DNA from: Blasia pusilla
Lineage: Eukaryota > Marchantiophyta > Marchantiopsida > Blasiales
NCBI GenBank assembly: GCA_050084515.1
Contig: CM114274.1
Span: 10,664,001 to 10,728,000, forward strand
Length of the DNA: 64,000 bases
Direction of reading: 5' to 3'
The notes under the pieces are model-generated. The model ran no database searches. It saw nothing but the letters and a program-made list of their open reading frames with translations, and was not told the DNA's origin. Below, in pieces: positions 22,601 to 34,580 of the stretch (positions are counted from its first letter, which is position 1; every line of letters begins with the position of its first letter). Position numbers and translations under genes: made by a program.

Positions 22601-25600
22601 TCAGGTAACTGCTCATGAGGAAACGAGATAGTCTACGAAACGTTTTTGTTCCTGATGCGGTCGGATCATGACGGATAGATGGAGGAGGAATTCGTACTTG
22701 TCCTTCTCTCAGGAGAGGGAGGATTCCTTCCTGGATTCTTGCGAAATATGGTTTACTGTATTTTCTCTGCTTCCAAGCGAATCCCGTGCCTTAAATGACT
22801 CGATCAGTGAGTCCTTCGGAATCTTTCTTCAGAGAGGCGGATCTGGAAAAATTGCATATAGATTTCTGTGGAAAGTGGGACTTGGAAATTGGAGAGAACA
22901 TTGGTCATCGTTGTTGATGTAGATTTTCCTACTGTTGGACTGGCATCGGATGGCAATAATCACGGAGATCATCTCGAGTGCAGAAAGATGAAGCACTCGA
23001 GAAGCAACGAGCTGACGCAGCTCAAGAACTGTTCGATGCTTGCCAAAAGCTCAAGATAGTCAACAGACGGCTCCATGACACCATGGGAAAGCGGCTGGAA
23101 GAGCTTCAGGCTTTACTCACGGGGGTGATGGATTTCAGAGATCGACAGGTGCACTTCCTTTCGACAAGACGAAACCATAACCCTCGATTACTGAAGTGCG
23201 TTTCCTTTGTACAAATTCATAGGTTGGCTGTTCTCCACCATGCCATTGAGTGCAACCGTCCGAGGTAGACTTCGCAGTTGATCCAGACATGAACTCCCGG
23301 TCCCGAAGCGTTTCAGTTGTAATTTCAGGTGGAAGTGGAGGGAAGAATGGCCGCTGCGGAAGAGTATGCGGCAAAGACCAAAGCCGAAATGGACAAGATA
23401 ATTCCAGATCTGGAGCGCAATTATTTGGAAAAGGTATTTTCACGTTTCGCTCTGCACGTCTTGTACTAGTCTGAAAGCGGAACATCTTCATGAGCGTTCC
23501 GTGGAAGGAACATGGAGACGCATTTGGAGATGGCCAAGGAAGAGTCCTATTGCCACTTTCTTGTGCAGATTCCTATGAATTGATTTCCTCATCCCCTGCG
23601 CTTATAATGACGAGCTTGATCTGAACTTGAAGCTGTTTTGCAGTGCAGTCAGCATGAGAAAGAGTTCGAGAAGAAGTTGAAAGAGCTGAAAGTGCAGTTG
23701 ACGGCGGAGGTTGAAGAGCGAGTGGGCGAACGAATGAGAAACATTTTGGCTAATGTAGTGACCACCTCAGGTTTCAGTTTCCATGTCATTCATTCAGAAG
23801 GGGGTCCTCGGTACTTTCGAGAGAATCACTGTCTATATTTGTGACCATCAATCTCCCGCTCATCTATTTCCCGAACCTTTCTCTTGGAGGAAGCCCAAGC
23901 GTAAAGAAATTTCTATCTGCACTAGATACTTTTACCAACTTCTGTGGGACAAATGTTTCCGGCCTCGTAGTGATAGAGTCTATGCCAGCCACTGACGATA
24001 GAAATGTGATGTTCAAAGCTGCTGGAAGCCATTTCGTCTGCTGAAAAGATGAGATGACGTTTGAAGGGGTTGTACACAATGAGAGGGCGCAGAATGAGCA
24101 GCTGATTGAGGACATAAGAATTCATGTCGGGGCAACATCTGGGCTTACCAAGAGGAAAGATGAGCTTCAAGAAGAGGCCTCGACCCTGGCAACTGAGGTG
24201 GGGCTTTTGCAATCAGCAGAGGCTTTACATTTGAGAAGGGGAAGCAATCAGCACCGCATGGTGGAGAATCATGCATGTAAGGTAATTACCCCCACCTACC
24301 AATGCGACCAGCTCCAGACTCCGAGAAACCCAAATGTGCATTGAGTTTCCTGCTGGGTGGTGAATAAATTTGCAAGAGAACTCAGCATTAAACGTTTCTT
24401 CCACCTCTCAAGAATAGGGAACATCTCTACATAGGACAAGGTGTCTTTATTTTTATCCATTCCTGTGATGCCTGATTTGAAATGTGTATACCTAGAACGA
24501 ATACAAGTATGGAAATATGTGACTGGCAGGTTTGAAATACAAGTGCTTAGAACTCAAACACTAGTATGTTGATGGCCGACGCAGGTACGTTTAAGGCCCA
24601 ATGGGAGGCACCAGCATTCTTCACCAGTTTATAGATGCACATATACTTTGTGGTTGTCTGTTAGAGGAGGCCTCTCTGCTTCAGTCTCCAGTGCTTGGGG
24701 AACTACTTATGGTATCCATCTTGTGCCAATAATGCACTCCGCCCATCGTCAACATCAATCATGCTTACACTGTGGACATGTGAGACGCCAGGTAGCCATG
24801 TTGGAGAAGAGCCTGAGACAAGTCATACGGCAGTATAGTTGTGAGAGGAGTCAACTTGAAACTACCCATCGCCAAGTAGTATCGGAGCTTTCAGCTGAGA
24901 AACAAGTTGGTATCTGACATTCCTTGTATTTCTGCTGGAGCAATTAATTATGAAATCTGCGTTTGACCCTTTCCATGAGGTCAACCACTACATATGGATG
25001 GATGGAAGGATACTTAGACAGGAGAAGAACAAAGGCGTTGCAGTAGGAAAAGTTCGGAGAGAATCAGTGAAGAATGTGTGAAGGTACTGAAGTATGTGGA
25101 GAATCGGTGAAGAATGTGCAGAAATAGTGAAGTATGTGGAGAATCAGTGAAGTATGTAGAGAATCAGTGAAGAATGTGTGGAACTAGTGAAGTATGTGGA
25201 GAATCAGTGAACAATGTGTGGAAAGAGTGAAGAATGTGTGGAAGTAGTGAAGAATGTGCGCAAGTAGTGAAGAATGTGGAGAATCAGGAGTAGGCAGACG
25301 GGCGGCTGAGAGTCTGAATGCGAATTTGTCTGTTTTGTAGGCGTTGAAGAATTTGGTCCTCGGGAAGACTAAAGAGCTGAAGAAGCTGCGGCATCTTGCA
25401 CAGCATGTGGTGACCCAACGGGGTGAGGTTGAGAACTTCCTAATCGAATCTCTAGAATATGTGAAGCAGCAGCTTGCTGCGTCCCGCAGATCGGGTGGGG
25501 CGGTAGGCAGAGACACGGATGAGAAACGAAAGCGAGAAGATCATGGGGATTATGGCAGCTGTGACTCCTCCACTCATTTGCCCTCAATCAAGTCCACCCC

Positions 25601-25979
25601 TCGCTCGTGGCCCGGGGCCGCAAGCACCAAGAGTTACCAGCGCCCCACCAAGTCCAGCAGAGGATTCATCACCACTCTCAAGTCCAAATTCCATCAGCAT
25701 GACGATTTCCTCAAACAACTTCACGAGGTGGATGCCCCCGGCCAAGAGGAGCTGCGAGAAGACTTCAAAAACGACGCCCCCAAAATTACTCCCAAAGTAG
25801 ACATATCTGACCTTTCTTGGTGCGACCGCGAGAAGGTCTTGAGATACCTGTTTCAAAAGATAAATCACGTACATCAGCACAGCGCCTCCTCTGTAGACAT
25901 CGAAAATCAGATCAGATCCTGCAGAGCTTTCTCCAACGCCCCTTACACCATAAGTGAAGCCGGGAGACTTCTCGCTTGA
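19656..25979 (+). CDS. BBOF1: BBOF1-like ciliary coiled-coil protein (basal body-orientation factor 1 homologue)
   Basis: Nine exons with GT-AG junctions and matching phases: 19656-19771, 21184-21292, 22524-22604, 22984-23148, 23329-23433, 23644-23770, 24049-24281, 24792-24905 and 25341-25979, giving 562 residues (animal BBOF1 is about 530). Nearly the whole chain is predicted coiled coil. Residues about 313-400 (VAMLEKSLRQVIRQYSCE, then LAQHVVTQRGEVENFLIE) and the C-terminal block DISDLSWCDREKVLRYLFQK (about 504-523) match the conserved end of BBOF1 as I remember it. The family acts in basal bodies and axonemes, so in a plant the likely site is the sperm flagellum. Intron 1 contains a Helitron-like end. 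The first exon is the least certain: it joins exon 2 in the right phase, but the N-terminus is not conserved. The gene is flanked by the two gypsy copies. Confidence 0.8.
20555..20770 (+). mobile_element. Helitron-like 3' end inside intron 1 of the BBOF1-like gene
   Basis: A short hairpin CCCGTGCATCGTACGGG (20743-20759) is followed by CATCCTACTAG and a T, the usual Helitron 3' signature (hairpin, about 10 bases, CTRR, host T). Sequence about 200 bp upstream (ATTATTGGAGAGTGTCTTCC region) resembles the block before another such end at 59349. The 5' end was not located. Confidence 0.6.
21721..22135. repeat. Two short tandem arrays in intron 2 of the BBOF1-like gene
   Basis: About three copies of an 80-bp unit containing CCCCAAACTTCATAGAGTTT run from 21721 to about 21960. 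About three copies of a 44-bp unit with CTCAACCTCAAAGTGAAG follow from about 22008 to 22132. Both are imperfect and non-coding. Confidence 0.6.
25040..25290. repeat. Minisatellite in intron 8 of the BBOF1-like gene
   Basis: Roughly ten imperfect copies of an approximately 20-bp unit (GTGAAGAATGTGTGGAAGTA and GTGAAGTATGTGGAGAATCA variants) end about 50 bp before the last exon. Confidence 0.8.
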
Positions 25980-26223
25980 GAGCCGAAAGGGACTTCGTTC
26001 CCAACTCCCCAAAAGGCAACTCTCGCACCTCACGAGGATTGCGCAATTCCATCGTCATATCTTAATTACGGGTACGTGGAAATGTTATGATATCGGATGA
26101 TAACATTTCCATGAATACTAGTCAAATACAAATGTCTTTTTTGAGTGGAATAGAAATAGAAAAAAGAATTCTTGTTGGGTAAGAATTTTTTTTTAGGGTT
26201 ATCCCATGTAAAAAAAAGCGTTT

Positions 26224-26602
26224 GCAAATCATGAAGGTACTCTCTAATAATAATATAGATTTTAATAATATCTTTTATTCGGAATTCTTAACCTTCTCAC
26301 CCATGATGATTGCATCACCAAACCTCAAGTTTCCCAACTATTGTTTATGCCGTGTCTTGGAAAGATCCTTCTTTCGGAAAGAAGATACTCTCGTGCTAAA
26401 AGAATCATTTTTTTTCCGGTTGTCACATGTCAAGCAAAGAGGTAAAGCAAATCATGAACGTAATATCCAATAATAATATAGATTTCAACAACAACGTTTA
26501 TTCGGAATTCCTAACCTTCTCACCAATCGTGATTGCATCACCATACCTCAAGTTTCCTAACTATTGTTTATGCCGCCGTCAGTGATCTTGGAAAGATCCT
26601 TC
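26224..26602. repeat. Direct duplication of an approximately 150-bp non-coding segment
   Basis: 26224-26371 and 26447-26602 share GCAAATCATGAA, AATAATAATATAGATTT, TTTATTCGGAATTC and ACTATTGTTTATGCCG. Between the copies lies the 19-mer also seen at 17162-17180. This is probably transposon debris downstream of the BBOF1-like gene; no coding signal was seen up to 26825. Confidence 0.65.
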
Positions 26603-26825
26603 TCCTACTCCTTTTCTCCTCTATGCATTCGTTGTTGTCCTTAGAGCACCTTCCAAATCATTTTGAATCCATTTGTTGTCTAGTAGTCTCGCAGTGATGC
26701 CTATTAGGATACTTTATGACTAGCACATGCATATTATTAGGTGGTGGTTGCCTCTCAATCCTTGACATCTTGGTGTCTTGTCTTTTAAGGTGGTCACCTT
26801 TCTTGACTTACTTGAGTGTACGTTT

Positions 26826-27597
26826 TGTCGTACACATACACATTGCTACACAACATACATTGTTGTTATCGAACACACACACAAACACGCACGATCTCAT
26901 ACTAACTCATGCCATCCAAACAACGAGACAAAAAGTACCAAAATATCTCCAATTAAAATAAGATCCAATCTCTCTCACAATACCATAGTTTTCACATGTG
27001 TGCACTCTTACATGTGTATCTCAATGTCAAACCAAAGCTACTCTCCTAATGAGAGGCTTGGGTTAGACTCATAAGGCAAGGGACCATAGTTCCGCCGCCT
27101 CGTGCCAAGAGGTCGAACAAAGAAAGAATGAGCTCTCAAACTCTCTCCTTGAGGTATACCCCTCCCCTCTCCCAAGCTCTCTCCATAGTAACCTATGCTC
27201 CCAAGTCATCTCCTTGGCTCTTGACCTGATGTAGGAGGTCAAGGGCCACTTACCAAAAATATAAAGTCGACCATATACTCAAAATGGCACTTATCTAAAA
27301 TAGGAAATTCCTCAATATGGCTCCAAATGACCCGAAACGAAGGGGAAACCTGCTCTCTCAGGTTTCTCAGAGCCTCAGCGGGTCATCCTTGACATCTTGA
27401 GCCTGTCCTCCACTACTCGTGAAGGCGCTCTACTAGATCTTAACGATCTATCCTAAAAGACGTGAAAGTTGTCGTGCGCATACACATCGCTACACAATAT
27501 ACATCGCTGTCACTGAACACACACACAAACACGCATGATCCCATGCTAACTCATGGCATCCAAACAACGAGACAAGAAGTACCAAAATATCTCCAAT
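26826..27597 (-). repeat. Left terminal repeat of element 2 (A-B-A' array)
   Basis: Same block order as element 1: A 26826-26954, B about 26955-27467, A' 27470-27597, then internal sequence. The match in arrangement between two independently flanked copies shows that the array was present when the family spread. Confidence 0.75.
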
Positions 27598-27776
27598 CGC
27601 CCCCCTAGTTGGTGGTTAGGTCCCTCTAACTCCAGATGGCCATCTATCCCTATCTACCATGACATACATCTCTTGGACGCTAAGAGCAAGAAGGTCGGGT
27701 GCTCATATGGCCCCATCATTAGTCGCCTTCTTGTCATCTATGTCACAGAAAAAAGTTGGAATGTAGAACTACCTAC

Positions 27777-28104
27777 GCTATGTACATCTCGGATACATCC
27801 ATCGTCCCTAAGGAACCCTAGTGTGAGGTGGCGTCAAACATGCCATATGCCATCCTCTCGAACATCCATCACAAATTAGCATAGTGGTTGCACCACGTGC
27901 GGAACCACACAACATACATCGCAAGTCGGTAGGAACTACTGCTAAGCTCGAATCAAGTGTACCATCAATGTTTGGAAGATGACGTGACGCACAGTTACGC
28001 ACATGGTCCTTCCAAACCATACCATCGCGTCCCTCCAATAAGAGAACACCGGATGGAAAAACCTCACGCACTCTCAAGATGGTGCGCCCTGCAGTCACAT
28101 CCAA
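27777..28104 (-). pseudogene. GPY/F-like tail plus PHD finger of element 2
   Basis: Matches the element 1 module: ILRVREVFPSGVLLLEGRDG, then RCMLCGSARG and MLICDGCSRGWHMACLTPPH. The frame meets a TAG stop at 27810-27808, at the same codon where element 1 has TAA. Beyond it the frame reads GRWMYPRCT, so one of the last two zinc-binding Cys is now Tyr. The finger would be damaged even if the stop were read through. Confidence 0.8.
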
Positions 28105-29110
28105 GATTGTGGGTGTTGTCTGCTGCTAGTAGACATAGTCTCTTTGATGAAACCTCCGGATTGTAGGTCGATAACCACCTCCCCGAATAGTTGCATACTC
28201 AATGTATCCCGATGTTGTGCAATCGCCAACTTCTCAAACGCCATGGGCATCACTCTCCAAAACAACTCAGCCCTTTGAAAACATGCTCGCATCCATACAT
28301 CAGTGTCATCAAGGTTCAACACCTCACCAACATCTTGATGAATGGCCATAGGTAAATCTGGCTCTCGGCCATTTAAAAGCAAGTACGGTGAGAAAGACGC
28401 TAAGGATGCCTGCCTGTTGAATCTGTATCCTATCGCCAACCACCGCAACTGGGGGTCCCAATCTCCTAGGTGACCTCTTTGCAAGCCATACTTGCGTAGT
28501 CCTCTCTTCACCATTTGCACAACCCGCTTTGCTAGTCCATCCGCCTCAGGATGATCTCGCAAAATAGTGCGGTGGTCGATCAGTGCCTAATCACACAAGG
28601 CCTGAAACTCCCACTCCGAATTTCCTGATGCATTCTTGAAAGGAAGACATTATCTCACCAGTGCGCCATAATGACTCAATTTAGATCGATCTAGGAAGGC
28701 ATACGCAACTCCTTCACTCGCTTTGTCAAGCAATGCAACCAACTCTATCCACTTCGAGAAGTGCTCGACCATCACCAACACATAATGACTATGGTGCTTT
28801 GTCAAAGGTAAAGGTCTTGCAAAATCCAAACTCCATTTATAACCTAAACCTATGCAACTGTGGAGTCGGAGCATTGAACGATGCTCCGACTCCATCACAC
28901 ACCATGCATCTGGCAACAAATTGTTGAACGTCGGTCTGCATGCCTCGCCACCAATAGTGAATCTGGAGTAAGTTGTACGTCCACTTCACTCCAAAATGAC
29001 CCAACTTCTTGTGGGCATGACTCACCAAATGTGCTCTCTACAAAGGATGAGGCACTACACGTACTCTATCATCCTCCCACACTCGCAAAACATGTGTTCC
29101 CTCCCACCGG
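28100..29110 (-). pseudogene. Integrase of element 2, nearly complete domain set
   Basis: The HHCC zinc-binding region is present (SHAHKKLGHFGVKWTYNLLQ, then ARCMVCDGVG, about 29030-28880). The core follows at about 28850-28660 (YKWSLDFARPLP, FSKWIELV). A frame break leads to 28562-28095, which begins RDHPEADGLAKRVVQMV with the Glu expected of the DDE triad and continues into the C-terminal region. Frameshifts near 28650 and 28880 stop it being one protein. Confidence 0.82.
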
Positions 29111-30150
29111 AACCGTCTGGCTCGTTGTATGATCCAATCCCGCTCTCTAGCACCCACTATGCTCGCGACGCTGCTAGTACGTAGGTAACCCAAGACTACT
29201 CGATGGTCGTGAATGTCTCGGCCACCTGTCCTCTCCTCACCAGCCTCTAGATCTAAGGACTCTCCATCAGACCTTTCCGTCGAAGTCTCATCAATCTGGC
29301 TTTCTATAGCCAGCAAGCCCAAATAGGCTGACGCATGCCATCCTAGCACCAACTCCTCATTACTCTCACTATGCCAACGAGCTCCAATCGCATCTCGTTG
29401 ACTCGGGCATGGGTTCCGGCTCAAACCATCTGCATCTTGGTTGAGCATCCCGGATCTATGCACCATCTGGAAGTCATACTCTTGCAACAAAAGAGCCCAC
29501 CTTGCAAGCTTCCCTCTAAGCTTGTCGGACTCCATCAACCACTTAAGTGGCTGATGATCAATAATGATGGTAAGTGGATTGCTGAATAGATAACATCTGA
29601 AATGTGCGACAGCCCACACTGCAGCCAAGCACTCCCCCTCATACAAGCTATACTTTGCCTCTGCAGCATTGTTCAAGGGACTAGTGTAAGCCACCAGGAA
29701 CTCTCTACCATCATCATCATGTTGGGTGAGAGCGACTCCAAGCCCCAACATGCTCCAATTGATATGCAACTGGAAAGGATGCCCCCTTATCGGTCTCCTC
29801 AATATGGGCGCGGACGTCAATCTGTCCTTGAGCATCTGAAATGCTCTCTCTTGCTCATCCCCCCAGTGCCACTCCTGATACACCTTGGTCAGCAAGGTCA
29901 TCCGCTTCGCAATCGAGCTGAAACCCTTGACGTACCGTCGATAGAAGTTCGCCAATCCCATGAATGCACAAACTTGACTCACAATTGTAGGGCGTGGAAT
30001 GCGTGAAATAGCCTCTACCTTCATCTCATGCACACCAAGGCCACCTGGGTATATTGTATGATCCAAGTAATCAATCTAGTCATAAAAGAACTTGCACTTG
30101 CCTGGATGTAGGTTTAGCCCATGTAACTGCAATTGTCAAAACATCTCCTC
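29038..30150 (-). pseudogene. RT C-terminal part and RNase H of element 2
   Basis: A 342-codon open frame (30066-29038) covers the end of RT (YPGGLGVHEMKVEAISRIPR), the RNase H domain (FQLHINWSMLGLG, YEGECLAAVWAVAHF, IDHQPLKWLM) and the linker towards integrase. The RT fingers and palm, including the catalytic Y-x-D-D box seen in element 1, are deleted, so this copy cannot reverse transcribe itself. The RNase H start has HIN in place of the HTD found in element 1, removing a likely metal-binding Asp. Confidence 0.85.
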
Positions 30151-30560
30151 TCATGGCGCCCCCAACAATGAAATGTCCCTCGGTAAGAAACTCTGGTAAC
30201 CTTGCATGGCGGATGCAGACAACAAGTCGGAAAAACAGAGGCATAACAGTGCTACATGGTGAAGTGAAGCGCGTCTCGCAACATCATCAATCTCCACATA
30301 TAGGTACTGCTGCACACGTACTTCATCCTGCAAAACTGCAACTAACCCAGTGCTGATCCCTCCACAGAGATCCAACACATGAATACCCTTCTCTGGGATG
30401 CACCACACAATCAAGGTGGTATCCAAAGGGGTCATAGCAGGACTCCTGGCTACTTGGGATTCCTCTGACCCATCACACTCTAGTGCAAACGTCTCGCTCC
30501 ATATCGTCTACAAATGCTTAGTGGCTAAGCGTCGAAGCTCCTTAGTCAAGCCCCAAAGCG
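30151..30560 (-). pseudogene. N-terminal fragment of the DNA methyltransferase, element 2
   Basis: The frame 30435-30151 has motif I as HVLDLCGGISTGLV (30378-30343), where Phe of the usual FGG is Cys, followed by RVQQYLYVEIDDVARRASLH, the region after motif I that includes the acidic motif II residue. The sequence stops at the 1.7-kb deletion, so the catalytic Cys motif and everything after it are absent. Confidence 0.8.
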
Positions 30561-30731
30561 GCACCTCTCCTCCACGAACGGAAGCGGCTACCATAACACT
30601 CCTCTCCATAGAAATCTCAAGAATGGGAGTATCCTCTGCATGGACATGTCTCTCAATCAAATCACTAGGCCAAGTGATGGCACTCCTAAATGCTCCTAAG
30701 GTCGCCATCTCTCCTCGCCATCGATCGATCA

Positions 30732-31231
30732 CTACACTTTTGAATCAAAGAGGTAATACGCTAGGGCACCCATCACCGAATGCCATCCTGGTCTGTAGGA
30801 CGTTGACTCCTCCCAGTAATCCACGAAAAACCCCATCGGATATAACACTGCTCCACCAACCAAGACGTCGTAGGACTCTTCATCAGTCACTATCGTCTTG
30901 GCTCGCACCCACACTTATATGTAGGATGTCCGGAGCGAATCCTCACCACAACCTCATGTCGGGTGATATAGTAAGTGATACTCGCTCCACCCAAGAATGT
31001 CTGTATCTAGAATGGACAACGCTCCACATCGGCTCTCATCAAGTCCAATCCTCTGAATGACGCTTTCCCCAACATTAGGGGTTGCGCTTCTGAATCCAAC
31101 AAGACGCGCTGCGAACTAAAAGATCTATCTCATGGATTCACCAACAGGAAGATCTCTCCCCGATTATCCAACAACACAACATCAGGAGAAGCCATGGCAC
31201 GCTCTATCGCGGGTCTAGTCGGCATCTGCGC
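30732..31231 (-). pseudogene. Aspartic protease of element 2
   Basis: The active-site region near 31110 reads VLLDSEAQPL, so the D-S-G triad has lost its glycine by a different substitution from that in element 1 (D-S-R). Downstream VLVGGAVLYPMGFFVDY and YRPGWHS match the family. The frame is broken upstream and interrupted by the insertion at 31232. Confidence 0.75.
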
Positions 31232-32476
31232 TGTCGTGTCGAGAGCCTTTCTTCGAGTAAGGAAGGACCTTCTAGTTGCGGCAGATGTGGTCAATGCAAG
31301 GTGAACTTTCTAAAAAGTTCTCCTTTTTCAATACAAAATCATATGTATACTCTCCATTCTCTCACGACACGTATGACAAATGGAAGTGTCGAGACGATCA
31401 CTTCTTCGTAACATCGGACCCCGAAATTCCTAACTGTAAAATCCCTATAAACTACTTTACGCTTCTACACGAGGAAGATAGCACAACTAGTGTTAAACCC
31501 TACTTGTGCAGGCCTATTGACGTCCACGGATCGCTATATAAGGACATACAAAGTACAATCCCATGTCCTTCCATATGTGACGATAGGAAGAATCACCGGA
31601 GTTAGAGATTGCATGACCTGGTTCATGAATGCCTCCCCAAAGTGATAAATTAAATAACGAGTGAACCAGTGTCTATCTACAAAGAGTACCTTGACATGGT
31701 AAGGATTGAGGAAAGGAAAGTCGGGCACAACTCGTGCTCCATCCCTATCCATGTTTGACAGGCATTCTCTACTCTCCTCAAGAATGGGCTTTGGCGGAAT
31801 TATTCTCCCAAGAGAGGTAATCCACTCTCATTGGGAAAATAACAAGCCAAAATATTCACTATTTTAGTATAACTAAACTTCTCTAAGGTGACAAGCCTCT
31901 CATCTCCACACACACACCACACTCTAGAAACCTCTCGAAGAATAGACCATGGTCAAGTTACTGTCCCAAGAGGGGTGATCCACTCTCATTAGAAGAGCAA
32001 ACAATTCCAAAGCCATACACTCAAGAGTGACACGAGGAGCTCAAGATTTGAAATATAAGGTGATGAACCCTTGAAAGTCCCTCCTTTTTATATACTCACA
32101 AGGGATCCACAAGAGTACGAAATAGAACTAATCTTATCTTGTGTCACATAACTACCTCTCAAGACTCAGCCAATCACATTTTGACACAAGTAAATTTCCT
32201 CTTATCTCTTCCAAAATATCCTCTTTTATCCACTTGATATTTTCCAAATTACCCCAACTAACCTAGCCACCCACCAAGACTACTTTTGCTTTTATAAAAT
32301 TGTCTTTTATTTATTACTTCTTTTCCTAAAGTTGGGCCCGCATAAAAGAGGCACCATAAAGAGGTTTAAACATGCAAATTTCCTTTTCCTAGGCTAATTT
32401 ACATAGTACTAATAAAACTCTATCTAACACGTAATGAGGAAGGAGTTTACACACTAGCTGATTTTACTATACGACA
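31232..32476. mobile_element. Probable solo LTR inserted in element 2
   Basis: A 1,245-bp segment absent from element 1 begins TGTCG and ends CGACA, a perfect 5-bp terminal inverted repeat typical of LTR ends. The flanks (TGCGC and ACGCT) do not give a perfect target duplication. It contains a duplicated motif (CCCAAGAG, then ATCCACTCTCATT, near 31808 and 31968) and a TTTTTATATACTCACA promoter-like box near 32087. Short open frames within it are not recognisable proteins. Confidence 0.7.
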
Positions 32477-33299
32477 ACGCTTTCCTAGCAGCCACAACCT
32501 GCCATGAATCTAACATGGACGGCCCGAGTATCCGCTCCAAGGGCAGGTCCGTCACCTCCTCTGCAATCACCTCTGAACGTGATATAGGAAATCCAACTCC
32601 ACGCTCATATAGCATAGCGGCCAGCCAAAAAACCTTGACGGACGTACCTCCCAACGTCATAACATCAAAAGCAATAAACAACGAAGCACGATACACCATC
32701 GTGGCCGCCGCCAATATCGTACTCGACACATGCTCCTCCTGAGCATCAACCATAGGAGTCGTCGTACTTGTTTCTCCCATGGTCCTCCGTGCCTGCATAC
32801 CGATAACATCAGCAACTTTTCAGGAACTCTGATCAGTACCCATCGATGGGGTCCTCATCGCCTCAGACAACGTGAAAGACTACGAAAGCCTCGTCTGTTT
32901 CTTGGCTTCCCCTCGTTGTGGATCCAACTCTGTGGCTGCTCCACGCGTCACAATTGCGGCGGCCTCCATCTAGGCAACCCCCCACATCCAACTAGGATCC
33001 TCCATATCTCTGGCTGCTCCATATGATGTCGATGCCATGGATCCAGCATCGGGTAACCTTAATGCCATAGTGGCAATCTGTTCCTGTAGTTGTTGTATCT
33101 GAGCAGCCATCCCAACCTCACGCTCAGTGTCTCCCTCGACCGGTCTAGGTGGTGGGACTCTTCGTCCTCCATGGACAACTCCACCACCGTGTCGGGCAAC
33201 TCCAGCTCCTTGTCCCCCAACGGGACCACCTAGTGTACGACCTCTAGGCCCATCCGGATCGGCTACTCATTCTAGTGCCCTCTCAAGCCCTCGATCCGG

Positions 33300-34580
33300 A
33301 CGTAACTAAGGGTATCAACTGAAACATCTGGCGCGTATGTGACAATACCTCTGACAATAGTCACACTAATAACCTCCTGGTGCAACACCATCTCCTCCTC
33401 CATGCTCAAGCACACGTCCATGACCTTGACGAGTGCAATCGCTCTGACAATGGGCTCTACCACATGACCAACAAGTAATCGTAGGCAGCTGCTACTGAGC
33501 TGCATATGAAGGCGCAGGTCTCTCTAGCACGATCTCTCGGTATCCTCCCTGCGCTTGTAGTGCCACAGTCGATCTATCTCGGAGTCCATGTTGCGCATTG
33601 GTGGTGCAAATAATCGTAACTACTCTCGCCCAGAACCCATAGTGGCTACGCTCTCCTCCGCCATGTTGCGCTCAATATTCTCGGCGGTCCTGAAAACATC
33701 TCTCAACGTAGGGGAGGTGTTCATAAAGCATCCCTCCCGCACCCGTGTCTGTAGGGTTCGGTCTAGCATTGCATACCATGACTGGATAGCGTGAGCCTCT
33801 ATCAGCCCCTGAGTGACGTTGATCAACCCGCGCAAGCAAGTGTAAGCCTCACCCAAACTCTCACTCGGGCCCATCTAGAAGTCATGGATGCTCTGCAACT
33901 TCTCCGTCCGTACCCCTTGGTAGCTCGCCCTCAACTTAGCAAAGAACTCAACCACCGGGTTGAACTTGGGACAAACTCGACTAGACGGTGCAACTGCTCC
34001 AATGCGAGTGACCCCTCCTAAAACATCACTAGTGGAAGAGGAAGTAGCCTCTTCTAAGTCATTCTCCTCATCTGGGAACAGCTCCGTCCATGACACATAG
34101 TTTGGGTCATAGTAGAGTCGCCACGCTTCAATCTCTTGGGCATATCTATGGGAGAACTCATGGTAATCGTCCATGGGCGTCCCCTCTAAATGTTGGAACA
34201 TATTGTTCTATGCTGTAAACGGGTTGAACTCTCTAGAGTTCCTAACCCGCAGTGAGTCACACAAACTCCTAAATTCTGCAATGAAGTCGTATAGCTCTAA
34301 AGTGCCTAAAACAGCCAAAAACCTATGCGGTCCTCTACCCCGATCGTCCATCTCGTACGCCCAACTGGTAGGACCACTCAATGTGCACAGTGGATCACTA
34401 GCACATTCCTCTCATGCTCCCCCTCGTATGAAGATGACATAGAAGGAGGTTGAGGTGGTCTCTCACGTGGAGACCCTCGAAACCTCGCACCACTTCGGGT
34501 AGACCCTCCAGAGCTACTCTCAAGTCCACCACCTCGCCTCTCAAAGTCCTGAAAGGATGGAGTGATGGCCCTCGTGCCCC
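33300..34580 (-). pseudogene. gag polyprotein of element 2
   Basis: The frame 34201-33875 carries FQHLEGTPMDDYHEFSHRYA and EIEAWRLYYDPNYVSW. The frame 33874-33620 continues with SLGEAYTCLRGLINVT and QSWYAMLDRTLQTRVREGCF, the helical gag core. A zinc knuckle with spacing C-x2-C-x4-H-x4-C (CDYCQRYCHIRARC) lies near 33350. The start codon seen in element 1 is changed here (ATG to ACT), and stops interrupt the chain. Confidence 0.78.

Noticed and set aside
31276-31605. 109-codon plus frame in element 2
   Set aside because: It lies inside the probable solo LTR and shows no protein domain.
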